From: Rhodothermaceae bacterium bin80
GTDB taxonomy: Bacteria > Bacteroidota > Rhodothermia > Rhodothermales > Bin80
Length of the DNA: 56,853 nt
Direction: 5' to 3'
NCBI GenBank assembly: GCA_002238805.1
Contig: MPNB01000011.1
Span: 1-56,853 of the forward strand
The position numbers were made by a program, and so were the translations under genes. A model generated the notes under the pieces. The model did not search any database, was not told the DNA's origin, and saw nothing but the letters and a program-made list of their open reading frames with translations. This document shows, piece after piece, positions 18,201 through 27,148 of this stretch; within the stretch, counting starts at the first letter, position 1; the number at the start of each line of letters is the position of its first letter.

Positions 18201-21200
18201 ACCTACTTTCTGGTCATACCCAGAAACTCGGAGTTCATTTACCCACATATTTGCGTTGATCAGTGCTTGCTCTTCCCCGGAGGCGTTACGGACGCCGATC
18301 ACGATAGTATTTATCCGGTTAAGGTTAGGCGTTCCGAGAACCCCTATTCGTGTGCCCGGCGGGGCAAACTCTGCCAGGGTAGACTGGAAGTTTGCGTGCT
18401 CATCGCTCCAGAATACCTCTGTAGGATCAAATCCGGCACCGGTCTCGTCCTCATAGGCGTCACGCAGGAATTTCATCTGGTTCAGAGAACTCAGAACGAT
18501 GTTCACTGAGTTGAGGTCAATAAAGGCTTCACCATCTGGATCAGGGTTGGGCTGATTCGTGCGCCACAGGTAATCGGCGCGTTGATTCGATCCATCAGGC
18601 AAATTGTACAGTGGACTGGGTGTAAGTGGCTGTTCATACTCGTAATAGTCAGAGCCTTCGTTTGCTCCCAGTCGCATAAAAAACTTCACTGCTCCTCGAT
18701 CCTCGGCCTCGAGAGGTCTACCGTTAATGGTTCCATTAAGGTGAAGAAACATGCGCAGGTTTCTGTATTTGAGCAAATCCTGCGGAGAGGTGTAGGTGTG
18801 GTAGATTGCCAAATGCCGGTTGGCACGAAGATTACTTGTCCGAATAACCATGGCTTGTTCTCTGGCATCCACAATGTTACCGGACTGCGCATCACGGATA
18901 CGGTTTCTGACAGCGCCTTTCGGGATTTCATAGCTGGGGTTCTCCTCGTTGTTGATGCTCTCAATACTGATGCGCGCTCCCATAAGCGGATCCTCAGGCG
19001 GAATGGGTTCGCCATCGATATCCGTTGCGTTGACCACATCACTAGCTCGCCATTGGCTTCCAACGAGTTCCAATGTAGCAAACCGTATGGTTATTGGGGA
19101 GGTATGCCCAGTAGTCCACAGGCGGATGGATTCCATAAGTGTGAAGTCCTGAATTCCTCCCACACGGCGGGTAAAATTCTTGACTGGAATGCGTACCAGA
19201 TACCATCCGGTGCGACCTCTTTCCGACGATTCGATTTCATTGATGATGTAATCGCTGGTGTTTTCGGGTCGAGCAAGCTCATCCAGGGTTGCGAGATTTA
19301 GCGGCACTTCGTATTGAAAGAAGCTGTTATCAGTGTCAGAGGCAGAGTTCAGGTTGATATCCTCGGTATCGGGTCTTCGAGAGTTTCCGCTGTTATCTCC
19401 ATCAGCTCCTAATTTGTTTTGAGCATCAAAGGTGTTCAGTTCATGTCCTGCGAAGAACCGGGTAAATCGTTCCTGGATAGTTGCTCCTCCAGGGAAAAAT
19501 TGACTATTGTTGAAAAAGCTTTCGTTTAAGAAATAGTAGTAGTCATCGGAAGAGGGATCCAGTAGGGCTTTTGCCTTTTCCCGTGCCAGTATTTCGGGAT
19601 ATTTAACACTGACGGTGTTATCCAGAGACGCAAGGAAGTCGGCAAATACAAATTGTTCGGTGCCTGCTCCGCCCTCCAGTTCGAATTTGTTGTTGGGGAA
19701 TGAAGGCAGGCCGTCCAGTCCAACATCTTCGGTGATTCGATCGCCTTCTTCAATGGGGTTGATATTTTGGTTCTGTTGTCCTGTAGACAATCTGGCTAGG
19801 GAGCCTACGGATCCGACTTCTGACAGTGAAAGGCCATCCTCGGTATTGAGCTTGTTGTCAGGAATCACATCTTCGCTTATGCGGCCAATATCGACGATCA
19901 GCTTTGCCTGTGGGTCCGTTTCTCCCCCCTCAGGGAACGGTCGCATCACAAACTCGACGAACTCGATGTTCTTCGAAGTGAAGTCGGTGTTGCCTTCTGT
20001 TAACCGTTGTGTAATACCTCCCCAGGCCTCGCGAGGATTATCCAGGAAGCGTCCCAGGTCACGATTATAATTGTATGGTCCCCGCCCATGTGGCGTAAAG
20101 TAGAGGTCAAATGTCGTAAGGATGCGGTCACTCTGCAGGGTTTCCCGGTCAGGGAACACTTGTTGCGGTGTAACAAGATCCACCGCAGGTTCAAGGTCAC
20201 CCGTGAATTGTTTCAGGGATGAAGCATTGAGAGAATACCAACCCATAACTGCTCGTCCCTCATTGTGCAGAGGAACTTCTATGCCCCCCAAATCACTGTG
20301 TGTACCAATTACAGGTGCACTACTTAGCAGCCATGCGCCTTGGCGCATCAGCGAAATCAGGTTCTCAAACCCTTCAAAGTCGTCTACATAGGAAATCCCC
20401 TGTGTCTCATCTGGAAAAAAATCATGCCCATCCTTACGAAGGTCGCGTCGTTGGTCTTCAAAGGCATTGGTCAGTACGTGCCCCGGACGCAATTGAGCAA
20501 ATTCGCCGGCTACAGTAATCGAACTTTCCTCTTTGGTTTGGATGAGGGGTAACCAATCAACTGCTCTCGTAAGCCATCTGGGTTCCAGGGCCAGGCGTGT
20601 ATCTGTGCCCCAGATCATATTCGAGACAGGCTCCTCTCCGATACGGAATTTATCAGTGATGGATTTCTGGCTCAGCCGCATTACGGTTCCGCCTGCGATG
20701 AATTCCTCATGTGGAGTGTACTCCAGCCTGGCGCCAAGAAGTGTTTTTTGCTGGAGATTGAAGAATGAGTTTTCCTCATAATCAATGTTGATGTCGCGTC
20801 CGGCAGTCAGGTGCACAGGGTTAATAATGGTAACTGTGCCGCCCAGATAATCCACGATGTAGTCTGATCCTTCGGTGAGTGTGTTGCCTCCTGAAGAAAC
20901 GCTCACGGATCCCTCAACAAGGCCGGAATAAGCCCTCAGGTCGTAGAAGGAAGGGATGCCACCCTTATGAGATCCTTCGATAGTGTAAATATTCTTGCCT
21001 GTGTTACGCGTAGCATTAAGTCGCTTTTGGGTATAGAGCTCCTTGAATACGTACCGTTCTTTTGCTGCCGCTTTGTCTTCATCATTCAGTCCGCTAGCAT
21101 CAATCAAAGCTTCCATGCGTGCTCCAAAGGGCTCGAGGTATGGAAAAATCAACAACCCATCGCCAGGGATAATCGAGTAGTTTGGTAGGAAGTCGAACAG

Positions 21201-23168
21201 GTTGTCCGGTTTATTGGCACCATCTTCATTGAGTCGGTCAAGTCCGAGTACCTGAATTAGTGTTTGTTGTCCGGTGACGCCTTGAATGGTCTGTGTGGCA
21301 GCTTGGCCAGGTGGCTCAAAGCTGATGTCCAGTAGAAACTCAGTCGGTAAGAGTCCACGCTCGAGTTCATAAATGTTACGCATTTCCAGATACCAAGCCG
21401 CAGGGTTCAGCTCATTTACCTCTCCCAAGTTCGCAGGCTGCTGAAGATTAACCGGTTTGAGCAGTTTCAATACAAGACGTTCACCAACTTGACTATTATC
21501 TCCACCACCGGTTTGACTGGAAAAATCACCGATCTGGATCTCTGTTCCTCCCGCGAGGTAGCGGAAGGACACTGCAAGTGCTTCACTTTCCTGGATGGTC
21601 TGCCTGAGAGTAATGAAGCCCAGGCCCTCATCCAGATCATAGTCGCGCCCAACCTCAAGTTTTTTGAACTGTCCTACCTGGTAATCTACGGTAGTCAGTG
21701 GCTGCTCCATAGCAGCACTCTCGAGATAATCCTGAGGCACGGCAGCTCCCAAACGCAGTTCATTCTGCAGTTCTGCAGGGTCGTACTGATCCAGATTGCT
21801 GTTTGGCTGGCGCTCCTCAGTGTAACGATTCCCTTCGCTAATTATCCGTGCAGGTTCACCCAGATCCACGACAGCAACGACCTGTCTGACGTTTGGCTCT
21901 TCCGGAGAAACAGGCGTTAATTTCCAGACTTCAATGTCCGTGATATGCGAAAAAACAGCATCCAGAATGATGTTGGGGGGATCACTTAGTGCATCGTTCC
22001 ATCGATTACGGAAATAATAACTGAGGAAATAGTGCTTACGCTGATTATAGTCAGTTGGCTTACGACTGAATTCTGATGTTTCGGCACCACCATCAAGTGA
22101 AAGATTGTTTGACTGCCCCTCCTGTTGGCTGGCAACCGTTGTCAGCCGAAAGGCACCCAGCTGAAATTCGGATTTTATACCAAACAGGCTTTGTCCGCCC
22201 CGGATCAATGTGGATGGTGTCTGCAGGAAGACGTTACCGGCTTCAATGTTCTGAATAATTTCGTCCTCGTAACCGGTATAGACCAGTTTTAGTTGGTTTT
22301 GAAAATCAAAGTCACGTTGGGTGTCCCAGTCGACGTTGACCTGCATCTTATCACCGATTGTTCCGGTAACACCAAGACGCAGATTCATGTTAAACTCAGG
22401 CGACAATTGCGATCCTCGCCCGGAAAGGACTTGTTGAGCATTCTTATCATAAACAAACGCCGGTCGGATATCTGCACTACCATTGACACGTAGGTCCACT
22501 TCGTTTTTTCCAAAAATGGTTGTGAATCCACTTTGACGCCCACCGGGTACAGAGATGGACAGCCCCAAGCCTCGACGTTGTCGTTGCTCGAGAGTTCGTT
22601 GGCTCTCGATAAGGTTTCGCCAGTTTCGGTCAAGGGCTGCGGACAGTTTTTCAGCTTGATACTGTTCCCGGGTAAGGCGTATGGCATGCCTGACATCCTT
22701 TCCGGCTACCTGCTCCTTGATCGTATAGAATGAACCGGTGACGGAATCCAGTGCAATCTCATGCTGCCAGCCAGGAAACAGGCCAGGTCCGAGTGATCGT
22801 CGCGGCCACCGAAATATCGTGGCTGATCGCCCGGATCGCGTCAAGCTTGACAGATATCGCTTAGCCCGCTCGTTTGTATCGGGTGGTGAGAGCGAGTCTA
22901 TGCGGGCCAAGAAGAGGCTGTCCAAGCCTAGGTTCAATGCCATTGCCTTGACGGAGTCCCGGCCCAGACGGAAGAGCATTGAGCGCAGCGAATCAATCTG
23001 GTACAGCGTTACGCTGTCCGTATCCGCAAGCGCGATATTCGGGAATGTATCTTGTCGCCAATCTTCCTGCGCGGCTGCATGCGCCAAGAGCATCCAGACC
23101 AGTACAGCCCCCGCAGTGTATACCACGAGTTGGCGCACGGCGAAGAGTCTACGTCCGTTCGTTTGCAT
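15243..23168 (-). CDS. sprA: Cell-surface protein SprA (Sov), type IX secretion translocon
   Basis: A 2641-aa outer-membrane protein. Residues about 15-34 form the signal peptide (VVYTAGAVLVWMLLAHAAAQ). Family features include VNGSADIRPAFVYDKNAQQVLS, RGGQSLFGIKSEFQLGAFRLTTVASQQEGQS, a repeated long beta-rich body, and a C-terminus ending in aromatic-rich strands (NLRVNFSH). SprA is the very large 36-strand barrel through which type IX secretion substrates cross the outer membrane. The length is slightly above Flavobacterium SprA (about 2400 aa). A charged, Ala/Arg/Glu-rich low-complexity insert (near 16740-16870) breaks the barrel pattern. No other type IX secretion gene is visible in the window. 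A 68-nt gap separates it from the divergent lipoprotein gene upstream. Confidence 0.96.
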   Translation of the reverse strand: MQTNGRRLFAVRQLVVYTAGAVLVWMLLAHAAAQEDWRQDTFPNIALADTDSVTLYQIDSLRSMLFRLGRDSVKAMALNLGLDSLFLARIDSLSPPDTNERAKRYLSSLTRSGRSATIFRWPRRSLGPGLFPGWQHEIALDSVTGSFYTIKEQVAGKDVRHAIRLTREQYQAEKLSAALDRNWRNLIESQRTLEQRQRRGLGLSISVPGGRQSGFTTIFGKNEVDLRVNGSADIRPAFVYDKNAQQVLSGRGSQLSPEFNMNLRLGVTGTIGDKMQVNVDWDTQRDFDFQNQLKLVYTGYEDEIIQNIEAGNVFLQTPSTLIRGGQSLFGIKSEFQLGAFRLTTVASQQEGQSNNLSLDGGAETSEFSRKPTDYNQRKHYFLSYYFRNRWNDALSDPPNIILDAVFSHITDIEVWKLTPVSPEEPNVRQVVAVVDLGEPARIISEGNRYTEERQPNSNLDQYDPAELQNELRLGAAVPQDYLESAAMEQPLTTVDYQVGQFKKLEVGRDYDLDEGLGFITLRQTIQESEALAVSFRYLAGGTEIQIGDFSSQTGGGDNSQVGERLVLKLLKPVNLQQPANLGEVNELNPAAWYLEMRNIYELERGLLPTEFLLDISFEPPGQAATQTIQGVTGQQTLIQVLGLDRLNEDGANKPDNLFDFLPNYSIIPGDGLLIFPYLEPFGARMEALIDASGLNDEDKAAAKERYVFKELYTQKRLNATRNTGKNIYTIEGSHKGGIPSFYDLRAYSGLVEGSVSVSSGGNTLTEGSDYIVDYLGGTVTIINPVHLTAGRDINIDYEENSFFNLQQKTLLGARLEYTPHEEFIAGGTVMRLSQKSITDKFRIGEEPVSNMIWGTDTRLALEPRWLTRAVDWLPLIQTKEESSITVAGEFAQLRPGHVLTNAFEDQRRDLRKDGHDFFPDETQGISYVDDFEGFENLISLMRQGAWLLSSAPVIGTHSDLGGIEVPLHNEGRAVMGWYSLNASSLKQFTGDLEPAVDLVTPQQVFPDRETLQSDRILTTFDLYFTPHGRGPYNYNRDLGRFLDNPREAWGGITQRLTEGNTDFTSKNIEFVEFVMRPFPEGGETDPQAKLIVDIGRISEDVIPDNKLNTEDGLSLSEVGSVGSLARLSTGQQNQNINPIEEGDRITEDVGLDGLPSFPNNKFELEGGAGTEQFVFADFLASLDNTVSVKYPEILAREKAKALLDPSSDDYYYFLNESFFNNSQFFPGGATIQERFTRFFAGHELNTFDAQNKLGADGDNSGNSRRPDTEDINLNSASDTDNSFFQYEVPLNLATLDELARPENTSDYIINEIESSERGRTGWYLVRIPVKNFTRRVGGIQDFTLMESIRLWTTGHTSPITIRFATLELVGSQWRASDVVNATDIDGEPIPPEDPLMGARISIESINNEENPSYEIPKGAVRNRIRDAQSGNIVDAREQAMVIRTSNLRANRHLAIYHTYTSPQDLLKYRNLRMFLHLNGTINGRPLEAEDRGAVKFFMRLGANEGSDYYEYEQPLTPSPLYNLPDGSNQRADYLWRTNQPNPDPDGEAFIDLNSVNIVLSSLNQMKFLRDAYEDETGAGFDPTEVFWSDEHANFQSTLAEFAPPGTRIGVLGTPNLNRINTIVIGVRNASGEEQALINANMWVNELRVSGYDQKVGHAAYGNADIKLADLAHIRLSLHTQSDGFGGLSSTLSDRQQLNIQNWTVNSQLNVDKFIPEQYGWRLPVSVEVKENSSIPRFDPNRGDIRVSSLQDAIAADSTLTSEEISIRQDQIREEAQTFSRISSYTTRINKNGSRSRLLRNTVDGLAFSYAYSDTEGRTPTQSFRNSWRWNSSLSYRLQIRNPRVLRLFSWLEEIPVLKLLSSIGLNYLPSSLDYSLTANRAFTSSKQRPDPVRRRSSQLPVDVQFPIRPQHQFSHARRFSLQYNPFGFLNLGMESNTNQSLNAIGVDTLYSVILVDSTGIESRLDDTSLASLLNEGVIDSSQIGSSAFELAGLQHRKIGSVFRQALGGGVPGGPSVRPESYGSQFNVTFRPRLQRYDALSWIQVQDMTYTTNFNWSNGSVGNNTGAQISTNVTLRAGLTLRPQDLFEKFGFYKRLQDSQRAAESAAQSRRLQRETERKERREQRREERERQRAAEADTTAQEAPEIDVVDPADVPPIDMPALDELQPQTEEDSTRGRRFRLPQNLTPKALTRRLLLAITGLQDASITYNGARQASANNIGRLDESGIVQVNYSLRDAVFNGQGPSLRYRLGLDRTITPEQGRIINERLQVTDALNNVNRWSAQTSLNLSSSLRISLNWRMENGDRENLTYRILDDGHPGADTTRTGNISVSSWALTASYSDLFLAQLDQFRADCGEACTPGSILPDTLFSSALTNRLVYEDFQSSYLALGTGGTMPFPLPSWNITYTGISKWPLIRRIAQSATLRHNYSADFSSDFRSNLRGGQLDAFRLGSGPVIAFNIPAEEIDAARVNERFQPLIAIDLSFKGSIQTSVAWNKSNSYSLSTTNNVVNENRTNEISITASWAKTGMRLPFLRRVLNNRINASLTVSRTANDDRSFYIRRAMEFAAIDPEFDPARALEEPFVDVLTSTSRILAQPKIGYQFSNVVSADLFVEYEDFIGDSRRLPYTKINAGFNLRVNFSH

Positions 23169-23314
23169 TCGGTCCTACTGACGAGCTTCTATTTGTTGTT
23201 TACTCGACCTTTAATCCTCTGTGCTCGTATCGGTAGATGCTAATATGCAGGTCTTTTTTTTGTACGTTAAAGACGAATGACGAATTGAACACTTGCAACG
23301 CAATGTTAATGGCC

Positions 23315-23785
23315 ATGTTCAGATCATTGAGAATGTTTTTTTGGGGCTCCGTCCTTCTTACGGGTTTACTTATGGGTTGTGCATCTCCTCAGGAGAGTGC
23401 AATTCACGAAGTACTTCAGATGCAGCAGGATGCATGGAATGCCGGAGATATTGAGACTTTTATGCAGGGCTACCTGAATAGTGACAGTTTACGATTTGCA
23501 GGAGCAGGCGGAGAGATACGAGGCTGGCAGTCCACACTGGAGAGGTACCAGCGAGTATATCCCGACCGTGCAGCGATGGGTACATTAACGTTTGATCTTC
23601 GAGAAATTCGTATACTCGGCGACAAACATGCCATGGTTTTTGGTGCTTATGCTTTAGAGCGAGAAAATGATCAACCTACCGGACTCTTCACACTGATTCT
23701 TGAATATACTGAGGAAGGTTGGCGTATAGTGCATGACCATACTTCTGTGGACCGGATCCCCGATGTACGCGAGAATATAGAATGA
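23315..23785 (+). CDS. NTF2/SnoaL-like (DUF4440) lipoprotein
   Basis: About 156 aa. MFFWGSVLLTGLLMGC is a lipoprotein signal; in-frame ATGs at 23303, 23309, 23315 and 23333 all precede it, and 23315 is a compromise choice. The mature part is an NTF2-like fold: VLQMQQDAWNAGDIETFMQGYLNSDSLRF, then GWQSTLERYQRVYPDR and GLFTLILEYTEEGWRIVHDH, close to DUF4440 proteins. Such proteins bind small ligands or act as weak enzymes; the ligand is unknown. Its stop overlaps the SDR start (ATGA). Confidence 0.85.
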   Translation: MFRSLRMFFWGSVLLTGLLMGCASPQESAIHEVLQMQQDAWNAGDIETFMQGYLNSDSLRFAGAGGEIRGWQSTLERYQRVYPDRAAMGTLTFDLREIRILGDKHAMVFGAYALERENDQPTGLFTLILEYTEEGWRIVHDHTSVDRIPDVRENIE

Positions 23786-24429
23786 GTTGTAATTGTTCGC
23801 ATTTACAGGACAAGACGGTGGTCATCACCGGTGCAGGTGGTCGATTGGGTCAACGCCTGGTCGCACGTTTTGAAGAAGTCGGAGCACATGTAGTATCTGT
23901 TGGACGTGCAGATACTACACAATTAACCCTGGATCTGACTAAGGAAGCTGAGGTCAGGGACGCCTTTGCCCGGATCAAACATCAGTACGGTCGTATTGAT
24001 GCTTTGGTGCATGCGGTTGGGATGTGGAGTGAATGGCCCCTGTTGGACACCAGGCTGGAAGATTGGGAGCATATGATGCGCGTGAATCTTACATCCAGCT
24101 TTTTGTGTTTTCGAGAAGCAGCCCGACAAATGCTCCCGGCAGGAGGTACGCTGATAGGCATATGTGCTCGTTCAGGCCTTGAAGCTGCTGTGGCTCGGGG
24201 GGGTGCTTATGCAGCAAGCAAAGCGGGGCTCCTACGCCTAGTCGAGGCGGTTGCAGCGGAATATCCTGTGCTGCGTACGTACGCTTTGGCTCCATCAATA
24301 ATTCGCTATGGCAAAAATACAGGCACAGGTGTTCATGCTGATGATCTGACTGAGTTAGCAATTCAGCTATGCTCTGAATCGGCAGCTGCACTTAGTGGAA
24401 CCGCACTGCAGGCCTATGGGAATCAGTAA
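23782..24429 (+). CDS. Short-chain dehydrogenase/reductase
   Basis: A 215-aa NAD(P)-dependent oxidoreductase of the classical SDR type. TGAGGRLG is the nucleotide-binding motif, HAVG replaces the usual NNAG, and YAASKAG holds the catalytic Tyr-x-x-x-Lys. The serine position before it (ICARSGLEA) is plausible. It is a little shorter than typical SDRs (about 250 aa), with a shortened substrate loop. Substrate unknown. Cotranscribed with the NTF2-like lipoprotein and probably the symporter. Confidence 0.88.
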   Translation: MSCNCSHLQDKTVVITGAGGRLGQRLVARFEEVGAHVVSVGRADTTQLTLDLTKEAEVRDAFARIKHQYGRIDALVHAVGMWSEWPLLDTRLEDWEHMMRVNLTSSFLCFREAARQMLPAGGTLIGICARSGLEAAVARGGAYAASKAGLLRLVEAVAAEYPVLRTYALAPSIIRYGKNTGTGVHADDLTELAIQLCSESAAALSGTALQAYGNQ

Positions 24430-24447
24430 TTAGCAGACAAGTTCATT

Positions 24448-24564
24448 ATGACCGAATCTGATCAAAAATCTTCCGAATCATTTACTCACACGCTGATCCG
24501 TGTCTTTGCTGCTCAGGGCATAGTGATGTTGGTTCTGTGGTTATTGCACGCAATTTACAATTAG
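24448..24564 (+). CDS. 38-aa single-pass membrane peptide upstream of symporter
   Basis: ATG 24448 to TAG 24564 encodes a short polar N-terminus rich in Ser/Glu, then a hydrophobic helix (GIVMLVLWLLHAIYN) reaching the C-terminus. Only 3 nt separate it from the symporter ATG, implying coupled translation and possibly a small accessory subunit. Similar tiny membrane genes precede SSS-family symporters elsewhere, but a functional partnership is inference. Confidence 0.6.
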   Translation: MTESDQKSSESFTHTLIRVFAAQGIVMLVLWLLHAIYN

Positions 24565-24567
24565 GTC

Positions 24568-26241
24568 ATGCATCCCATTAACTGGCTCATTGTCGTAGCC
24601 TATCTCGCTTATGTCTTATGGGATGGGCTACGTCGTTCCAGGGACACAGATCGTCTCAAAGGCTATTTTCTGGCGAATCAGAGTCTGCCTTGGTGGGCCG
24701 TCGGACTTTCTGTCATGGCCACACAGCTCTCTGCTGTGACCATGATTGGTACCACAGGCCAAGGTGCGACCGATGGTATCCGCTTTATTCAGTTTTACTT
24801 TGGTTTGCCATTGGCTATGGTGATCCTGGGTGTCACACTGGTGCCGTTCCTGCATCGCAGTGGAGTGTACACGGCTTACGAGTATTTGGAGAAGCGTTTT
24901 GGGCCCGGAACACGGTCGCTCACCAGTTTCCTTTTTTTGATGTCACGCGGTATGAGTTGCGGGACGATACTCGCCGCTCCGGCCGTAGTTATGGCGGCAG
25001 TGTTCGGGTGGGATCTTACGCTAAGTGTGGCCGTGATCGGAATTCCTACGGTACTGTACACGATGTTTGGCGGCATTCAGGCAGTGGCATGGGCGGATGT
25101 GAAGCAAATGGTGCTAATAGTGTTTTCTCTGGTGGCTGTCGTGGTTGTTCTTCTCGTAAAGATGCCGGTGAACCCTCACGACGCTCTTCAGATTGCCGGA
25201 GCCACCGGGAGACTTCAAGTATTCGATTTTTCATTCACACTCAACGAGACGTACACGTTCTGGTCTGGACTTCTAGGAGGAACGTTCTTGATGTTGTCCT
25301 ATTTCGGGACAGACCAGAGTCAAGTGCAGCGCTACTTAGCGGCCCGCTCGGTTCCGGAGGCTCGACGATCCCTTCTGATGAGTGCTTATTGGAAAATTCC
25401 ACTCCAGTCTCTGGTATTGCTCATTGGGGTTCTGGTATTTGTTTTCTACCTGTTCCAGGCACCCCCACTCCTGTACAATCCGGCGCATGAAGCTGCGGTG
25501 CGTAGTCACGCACCGCAGGAATATGCCGAATTGGAAAGTCTCTACGGTACCGAGTTTATGGCGCGAACTGCGGCTGCCGAGGAGGTTGCTGCGGGCTTGC
25601 CAGGTGCGGCCCAGCGATTAGAAACACACGAGAACAACGTAGGAAGCTTGCGTAACAATGCACTCGACCTCGCACGTGAAGCTACCGGGGAGGAATCAGT
25701 CAGAGACGTGAATTATATCATGCCCCGCTTTGCTTTGGATGTCCTTCCCCTGGGATTGACCGGGCTCTTTATCGCGGCAATAATGGCTGCTGCCATGTCC
25801 AGCATTTCTTCCGAACTCAATTCACTTTCGACGGCAACGGTAATCGATTTTTATCGGCGATGGATTCGCCCGGATGCTCCTGAGAGTCACATGCTCTGGG
25901 TCAGCAAATTAGCCACAGGTTTTTGGGGGATTTTTGCGTGTTTCGTGGCCACCTTTGCTGCGACACTGGGTTCTTTGATTGAGGTTGTGAACCGATTCGG
26001 CTCTTTCTTCTACGGTTCAATCCTGGGTGTCTTTATTCTTGCAATGATCCCGGCAGGCCGTGGTGTGGGGGCCTTCTACGGACTGATTGCGGGGATGGGC
26101 GCTGTTGCTGCGGTCAATTTTTTGGCGCCAGAGGTTTCCTTTTTATGGCACAATGTCGTTGGAGCCGTGACTGTACTTTCGGTTGGCTTGCTTTTTTCAT
26201 GGCTCCGACATGATGTTACGTCCGGCAATGGCTCGGGATAG
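24568..26241 (+). CDS. Sodium:solute symporter (SSS family)
   Basis: A 557-aa inner-membrane protein with about 13 membrane segments. Seen: [36 protein letters not shown] (core helix 1, sodium site region), [15 protein letters not shown], the family motif, and [24 protein letters not shown] (helix 8 with the conserved Ser pair for sodium). A hydrophilic loop of about 80 residues ([17 protein letters not shown] to [12 protein letters not shown]) interrupts the middle, as in SGLT-like bacterial members. Substrate (sugar, sialic acid or other) cannot be told. The 3' end overlaps recR on the opposite strand by 45 nt. Confidence 0.93.
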   Translation: MHPINWLIVVAYLAYVLWDGLRRSRDTDRLKGYFLANQSLPWWAVGLSVMATQLSAVTMIGTTGQGATDGIRFIQFYFGLPLAMVILGVTLVPFLHRSGVYTAYEYLEKRFGPGTRSLTSFLFLMSRGMSCGTILAAPAVVMAAVFGWDLTLSVAVIGIPTVLYTMFGGIQAVAWADVKQMVLIVFSLVAVVVVLLVKMPVNPHDALQIAGATGRLQVFDFSFTLNETYTFWSGLLGGTFLMLSYFGTDQSQVQRYLAARSVPEARRSLLMSAYWKIPLQSLVLLIGVLVFVFYLFQAPPLLYNPAHEAAVRSHAPQEYAELESLYGTEFMARTAAAEEVAAGLPGAAQRLETHENNVGSLRNNALDLAREATGEESVRDVNYIMPRFALDVLPLGLTGLFIAAIMAAAMSSISSELNSLSTATVIDFYRRWIRPDAPESHMLWVSKLATGFWGIFACFVATFAATLGSLIEVVNRFGSFFYGSILGVFILAMIPAGRGVGAFYGLIAGMGAVAAVNFLAPEVSFLWHNVVGAVTVLSVGLLFSWLRHDVTSGNGSG

Positions 26242-26811
26242 TGTAGCTTCGTCCGCATATGTGAGGGTGAGGCCAACAGGAATTCCCCGTGCAAGGCGCG
26301 TGATCTTTATTGCGAAGGGCTCCAGCAGTTGGGCTAAATAGAAAGCCGTCGTATCTCCTTCCACGGTGGGACTTATCGCCAGAATTATCTCGGAAATCTC
26401 CGAGTCCGGTTTCCCGATGCGTTCAAGTAACGAACGTATATTCAGGTCATCGGGACCAATTCCGTCCAGCGGTGAGATCACCCCGCCCAGTACGTGATAT
26501 GTGCCACGATACTCGCCCGTGCGCTCGAGCGCCAGGATGTCCTCGGGGTCCTGTACGACACAAATCATGTCGGTTGCCCGCTTGCTGGAATTGCATATGG
26601 TGCAGACCTCCGTATCAGTCATGTTCCGGCAGATGCTGCAGGCGCGTACGCGTTCTTTAACCTCCAGCAGTGCAGTTGCGAGCCGGGATACTTCCTCTTT
26701 CGGCATTTTGAGAACATGTGTGGCTAGACGTCGTGCACTCTTACGGCCGATAGTGGGGAGCTTTGAGAATTGCTCAACCAGTATTTCCACTGACTCTGAG
26801 GCGAATTGCAT
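26197..26811 (-). CDS. recR: Recombination mediator RecR
   Basis: A 204-aa protein that, with RecO/RecF, loads RecA at gaps. A helix-hairpin-helix N-terminus ([20 protein letters not shown]) is followed by a C4 zinc motif ([16 protein letters not shown]), the Toprim domain ([27 protein letters not shown]) and the C-terminal [15 protein letters not shown] segment. The length is normal. Last gene of the dnaX-ybaB-recR operon, a classic arrangement. Its end overlaps the convergent symporter gene. Confidence 0.97.
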   Translation of the reverse strand: MQFASESVEILVEQFSKLPTIGRKSARRLATHVLKMPKEEVSRLATALLEVKERVRACSICRNMTDTEVCTICNSSKRATDMICVVQDPEDILALERTGEYRGTYHVLGGVISPLDGIGPDDLNIRSLLERIGKPDSEISEIILAISPTVEGDTTAFYLAQLLEPFAIKITRLARGIPVGLTLTYADEATLSRAIAGRNIMSEP

Positions 26812-26814
26812 TAC

Positions 26815-27135
26815 TCAGAGTCCAAATTTGGAAAGGTCCATGCCTTTCGGAAGAAGGCTGCCGGCTTGGTCGCGGAGTTCGTTCTGTGCAGCTTCGCCAG
26901 CTTCCTCAAGTGCTTTGTTAACACCTGCTATGATGAGGTCCTGCAGCATTTCTATGTCCTCAGGATCAACGACCTCGGGATCCAGGTCAACCTTAATAAT
27001 GCGCTGGGATCCGGTGGCAGTCACCTTGATCATTCCGCCTCCGGCTTCTGAGGTGATTGTGATCCGGCCGACAATTTCTTTTACATTGGCCATTTGCTTT
27101 TGCATTTCAGCCATTTTTTTGAAAATATTTGACAT
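26815..27135 (-). CDS. ybaB: YbaB/EbfC nucleoid-associated protein
   Basis: A 106-aa dimeric DNA-binding protein. MSNIFKKMAEMQKQMANVKE and the following VTATGSQRIIKVDLDPEVV..LQDLIIAGVNKALEEA are the family pattern, with an amphipathic start helix and central sheet. ATG 27135 matches the family start; an upstream in-frame extension to 27183 would run into dnaX and is rejected. It sits 13 nt after dnaX and 3 nt before recR. Confidence 0.95.
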   Translation of the reverse strand: MSNIFKKMAEMQKQMANVKEIVGRITITSEAGGGMIKVTATGSQRIIKVDLDPEVVDPEDIEMLQDLIIAGVNKALEEAGEAAQNELRDQAGSLLPKGMDLSKFGL

Positions 27136-27148
27136 GATTGTATTGCTG

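Noticed and set aside
18582..19301. 239-aa plus-strand frame opposite sprA
   Set aside because: Lies fully inside the sprA coding sequence, with Ser/Ile/Arg-rich composition typical of a shadow frame.
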